Shown here: piece by piece, positions 61,239 to 64,000 of the stretch
How positions within the stretch are numbered: position 1 is the first letter of the stretch
Layout of the letters: the number at the start of each line of letters is the position of its first letter
Assembly: GCF_001509585.1 (NCBI RefSeq)
Contig: NZ_LNCI01000001.1
Location: 558,001 to 622,000, forward strand
From: Tropicimonas marinistellae
GTDB taxonomy: Bacteria; Pseudomonadota; Alphaproteobacteria; Rhodobacterales; Rhodobacteraceae
Reading direction: 5' to 3'
DNA: 64,000 nucleotides
Translations under genes and position numbers: made by a program
The notes under the pieces: generated by a model
Seen by the model: only the letters and a program-made list of their open reading frames with translations
Database searches by the model: none
What the model was told of the DNA's origin: nothing

Positions 61239-62308
61239 CGCCGCTTGCCGAAGTCCTTCGCCGCCGGATCGCCGAGACCGGCCCCATGTCCGTCGCGGAC
61301 TACATGGCGGAATGCCTCCTGCACCCGACGCATGGCTATTACACCACGGCGTCCGTCTTTGGCCGTGCGGGCGATTTCACCACCGCGCCGGAGATCAGCC
61401 AGATGTTCGGCGAGCTTCTGGGGCTGGCGCTGGCACAGTGCTGGATGGATCAGGGATGCCCAGAGCAGGCGTGTCTGGTCGAGATCGGTCCCGGCCGGGG
61501 CACGTTGATGGCCGATGCCTTGCGGGCAACGGCGCAGGTGCCCGGGTTCGCGGATGCAACGACCACGCATCTTGTGGAGGCGAGCCCGCGCCTCCGTGCC
61601 GTTCAGGAAGAAACGCTGGCCGGGCGCGCGGTAACATGGCACGACCGCGTCGAGGAGCTTCCCGACGGCCCCCTTTTCCTTGTCGCCAACGAGTTTCTCG
61701 ACGCGCTGCCAATCCGCCAGTTTCGCCGCAGCGACGATGGCTGGCAGGAGCGGCTGGTCGGGCTGCGCGACGGCGCGCTTGCCTTCGTCCATGCGGACCC
61801 CCGGCACGAGCCCGATCTGGCGCACCGCGAGGCCGAGACGCGTCCCGGCGACATCGTGGAGGTTTGCCCGGCGCTGAGCCCCGTTGTGTCGCGGCTCGCG
61901 GCCCGGATCGCGGCGCAGGGCGGCCTTGCCATCTTCCTTGATTACGGCGACTGGCGCTCCATCGGAGACACGCTTCAAGCCCTTCGGTCCCATGCGCCGG
62001 ACGATCCGCTCGCGGCACCCGGTCAGGCCGACCTGACGGCGCATGTGGATTTCGAGGCCATCGCGCGGACGGCCGCGGCCGAAGGCGCCGCCGTGACCGA
62101 AATGACACCGCAGGGCGTGTTCCTGGAACGGCTCGGCATCACCGAACGCGCTCGGGCGCTCCTCGCGCGCCTGCCGGACGAAGAAAGCCGCCGCAACCAC
62201 ATTGCCGCGCATCGGCGCTTGACGCATCCGCAGGAAATGGGTTCGCTCTTCAAAGCAATCGCCTTCCACCGCCACTCCACGCCCGTCCCACCCGGATTTG
62301 ATTCATGA
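61235..62308 (+). CDS. MidA/NDUFAF7-type SAM-dependent methyltransferase
   Basis: 357 residues. N-terminal [20 protein letters not shown], then the SAM-binding [13 protein letters not shown] at about residue 85, and the Leu/Asp-rich [13 protein letters not shown] typical of the family. In mitochondria NDUFAF7 methylates an arginine of complex I; bacterial relatives have uncertain targets. The start overlaps the lgt stop (ATGA) and the stop overlaps pgeF (ATGA), so lgt-midA-pgeF is one operon. Confidence 0.9.
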   Translation: MTPLAEVLRRRIAETGPMSVADYMAECLLHPTHGYYTTASVFGRAGDFTTAPEISQMFGELLGLALAQCWMDQGCPEQACLVEIGPGRGTLMADALRATAQVPGFADATTTHLVEASPRLRAVQEETLAGRAVTWHDRVEELPDGPLFLVANEFLDALPIRQFRRSDDGWQERLVGLRDGALAFVHADPRHEPDLAHREAETRPGDIVEVCPALSPVVSRLAARIAAQGGLAIFLDYGDWRSIGDTLQALRSHAPDDPLAAPGQADLTAHVDFEAIARTAAAEGAAVTEMTPQGVFLERLGITERARALLARLPDEESRRNHIAAHRRLTHPQEMGSLFKAIAFHRHSTPVPPGFDS

Positions 62309-63060
62309 CGCTGGAAATTCTTACCTCCGACAATCTGTCTCCCATCCGCCATGGCTTCTTCACCCGCCGTGGCGGCGCGTCATCGGGTGTCTTCTCCGGG
62401 CTCAATTGCGGGCAAGGCTCCTCCGATCAGGCGAATATCGTCACGATAAACCGGTCAAGGGTGGCCGAGGCGATGGGCGTCGACCTCGACGCCTTGGTCA
62501 CCGTCAATCAGGTGCATTCCGCAACGGTCGCGATTGTCGACGCCCCGCTGGAAACCCGTCCGACAGCCGACGCGCTGGTGACGGACCGGCCGGGGCTGGC
62601 ATTGTCCATTCTCACGGCCGATTGCCAGCCCGTGCTGTTTGCCGACCACACGGCCCGCGTGATCGGCGCCGCCCATGCGGGTTGGCGCGGCGCGCTCGCC
62701 GGTATCCTTGAAAGCACGCTGGACGCGATGGAAAGCCTCGGCGCCGATCGTGGGCGCATCCGGGCCGCGATCGGCCCGACGATCAGCCAGACCGCCTACG
62801 AGGTCGACTGGGAATTCATGGATACCTTTGTCGCCGAGGATCCGGCAAACGCCCGGTTCTTCGCTGGCGGCAACGGCGACAAAACGCAGTTCGATCTGCC
62901 CGCATACGGTCTGCACCGCCTCAGGCAGGCCGGGATCGGGGTGGCGGAATGGACCCGCCACTGCACCTATTCCGATGCCGCGCGATTCTATTCCTACCGG
63001 CGTTCGTGCCACCTGAACGAAGCCGATTACGGGCGCCTTATTTCGGTCATTCGCCTCTGA
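62305..63060 (+). CDS. pgeF: PgeF (YfiH/polyphenol-oxidase-like) purine nucleoside-peptidoglycan editing protein
   Basis: 251 residues. Conserved LTADCQPVLFAD, AAHAGWRGAL (the His of the zinc site), GPTISQTAYEVDWEF and FYSYRRSC. The family was called laccase-like and also has purine-nucleoside phosphorylase and MurNAc-editing activity. Cytosolic. Starts by ATGA overlap with the MidA-type gene. Confidence 0.93.
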   Translation: MTLEILTSDNLSPIRHGFFTRRGGASSGVFSGLNCGQGSSDQANIVTINRSRVAEAMGVDLDALVTVNQVHSATVAIVDAPLETRPTADALVTDRPGLALSILTADCQPVLFADHTARVIGAAHAGWRGALAGILESTLDAMESLGADRGRIRAAIGPTISQTAYEVDWEFMDTFVAEDPANARFFAGGNGDKTQFDLPAYGLHRLRQAGIGVAEWTRHCTYSDAARFYSYRRSCHLNEADYGRLISVIRL

Positions 63061-63177
63061 AACCGCGCCAGCGGATTTCCCTGCATTCGCCCTAAGCCCG
63101 CCCAAATGCCCCCCGATGATCCAACATCACGGGCGAGAGAGGCCCATGGGACGTGCGTTAGACAGAAGGAGAGCCGC

Positions 63178-63327
63178 ATGCCGCACAAGAGACGCTGGAT
63201 CGCTTCGGTGATCGCCGCCGCGGAGGCGCTGGATGCGCATCTCCCCTGGGAACGAGGCGCACGCCGGGAAGAATGGATCGCGCGCCGCAATGGCGCACGA
63301 GCGCTACCGCAGGCCCTGAGCGCCTGA
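63178..63327 (+). CDS. 49-residue basic protein, conserved-looking
   Basis: 49 residues: an N-terminal basic stretch PHKRRWIASVIAAAEALDA, then WERGARREEWIARRNG. It has an excellent site, AGAAGGAG six bases upstream of the ATG, and no signal peptide. Short proteins of this type (KRRW...A-rich helix...WxRGxRRxxWIARR) are, to my recollection, seen in other Rhodobacterales; no function known. Followed by a hairpin at 63350. Confidence 0.65.
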   Translation: MPHKRRWIASVIAAAEALDAHLPWERGARREEWIARRNGARALPQALSA

Positions 63328-63349
63328 GGCTGCAGCCGCGTCGCGACAC

Positions 63350-63383
63350 GAACGCCCGCTGCCTTCCCCGGCGGCGGGCGTTC
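63350..63383 (+). terminator. Hairpin after the 49-residue gene
   Basis: GAACGCCCGC (63350-63359) pairs perfectly with GCGGGCGTTC (63374-63383) over a 14-base loop, 22 bp after the stop. No clear T-run follows, so weak or Rho-assisted. Confidence 0.45.
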
Positions 63384-63597
63384 CGATTCCCACCCCCCGC
63401 GAATCTCAATTGTGGCAACCTGGTCGCCTATCCGGAAACAAAGCTGCGCCGGACATTGGGATTGGTCCGAATGGGACTGCAGACGACGCGAATATTTTGA
63501 CAATTCCCGGACGGGACGACCATTATCGTGTCAAAGAAAAGACCTTCTGCATGGCGGTGGGGGCCCGCAGAAGCGACCGACCGAAAGGATCGATTGC

Positions 63598-64000
63598 TTG
63601 GAACGCCACCGCCCGACGGCCGCGGGTATCGCGCCGCAAAACAAATTTGGCCAGACGGCCACGGTCCCTGGAAAGACCGCTCGCTCGGATAGGCAACCTC
63701 AGCGCGCACAGCCTCTCTCGCGCCGTTATGAGGTTGCCTTTCTGACTCCACACGGCACCGTCGACGAGTTCGCCTGCGCGGCCCCGGCGCTGCCCGTGTT
63801 CGAAGAAGCCTTCTCCGCATTCGGGCGCGGCGCGCTCGTGACCACCGATGCCGGTGTCGTTGCCGTCGAGGATCTGGTGCCCGGCATGTGTGTCGAAACG
63901 GCCGGGCAGGGCCTGCAGCCGCTGCTCTGGATCGGGTCGATGAGCATCTACCCGACGACGACCGAATTGCACGGAATCGAGCCGCCCCGCATGGTGCGCA
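63598..64000 (+). CDS. Hint-domain (hedgehog/intein) protein, C-terminus beyond window
   Basis: 134 codons are visible and the frame is open at the right edge. The preferred start is TTG 63598, eight bases after AAAGGA; an earlier in-frame ATG at 63471 has no site. The N-terminal linker is basic and low in structure, then LSRRYEVAFLTPHGTVDEFA and the start of a Hint domain: FSAFGRGALVTTDAGVVAVEDLVPGM. In Rhodobacterales these Hint proteins often lack the Cys/Ser nucleophile and do not splice; their role is unknown. The remaining part lies outside. Confidence 0.65.
   Translation, partial: MERHRPTAAGIAPQNKFGQTATVPGKTARSDRQPQRAQPLSRRYEVAFLTPHGTVDEFACAAPALPVFEEAFSAFGRGALVTTDAGVVAVEDLVPGMCVETAGQGLQPLLWIGSMSIYPTTTELHGIEPPRMVR

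Overview
This 64 kb, GC-rich window is chromosomal DNA of an alphaproteobacterium, most likely order Rhodobacterales (Rhodobacteraceae/Roseobacteraceae). The signs are an ATP synthase F0 operon with atpI, a, c, b' and b; an L31 without zinc cysteines; an S16 with a long Ala/Glu-rich tail; the ffh-(GNAT genes)-chorismate mutase-rpsP-rimM-trmD gene order; a C-terminally partial Hint-domain gene; and small proteins of a type common in that order. No rRNA, tRNA, integrase, transposase, phage gene or CRISPR array was seen. Most of the window is core genome with accessory islands between.

Layout. 1-6.4 kb: a minus-strand module of a two-helix membrane peptide, an XpaC-like protein, TelA, a DUF2927 lipoprotein and an SPFH-GYF protein. 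A double zinc-ribbon protein follows and runs off the left edge. A secreted SnoaL-like gene on the other strand interrupts the module. 6.5-16.4 kb: translation and secretion genes, all on the minus strand apart from one hypothetical gene: rpmE, rplS, trmD, an uncharacterised membrane protein, rimM, rpsP, chorismate mutase, five tightly overlapping GNAT acetyltransferase genes (six domains), then ffh behind a structured leader. 16.4-22.5 kb: cytochrome c', azoreductase, an EF-hand secreted protein, LysR and ArsR regulators and two EamA exporters. 22.6-25.4 kb: the F0 operon with a candidate promoter and an intrinsic terminator. 25.5-30.6 kb: a small monooxygenase-fold protein, a GntR regulator with a perfect operator-like palindrome, an OmpA-type lipoprotein, an AraC/alkyltransferase fusion, nth, a PfkB sugar/adenosine kinase and a small XRE protein.

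30.6-39.3 kb: a 0.95 kb cluster of ~232 bp hairpin-rich repeats, DUF3052, a sulfotransferase divergent from a GT14/DUF5928-type glycosyltransferase, a HIT protein, an ABC ATPase joined stop-to-start to a cyanophycin-synthetase-like ATP-grasp enzyme, and small cell-envelope genes. 39.3-45.8 kb: a split pqiA pair and a giant pqiB with three 100-residue repeats, an RTX protein, and two more intergenic repeat families. 45.8-51.4 kb: a complete Opp/Dpp-type oligopeptide ABC importer. 51.8-56.5 kb: an iron operon of imelysin, Bfd, bacterioferritin, di-haem oxidoreductase and DUF1513. 56.6-64 kb: phosphomannomutase, a PqiC-like lipoprotein away from pqiAB, a second sulfotransferase, ubiK, the lgt-midA-pgeF operon, a 49-residue protein and the start of a Hint-domain gene.

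The most unusual features are the TelA/XpaC/SPFH module, the GNAT array with a 32-codon ORF overlapping both neighbours, the repeat families (one 53-bp element occurs twice, 33 kb apart, with 51/53 identity and two hairpins), the ffh leader, the repeat-extended PqiB and the ATPase/ATP-grasp pair. Gene starts were chosen from ribosome-binding sites and overlaps. Family assignments come from recognised motifs only; no database search was possible.
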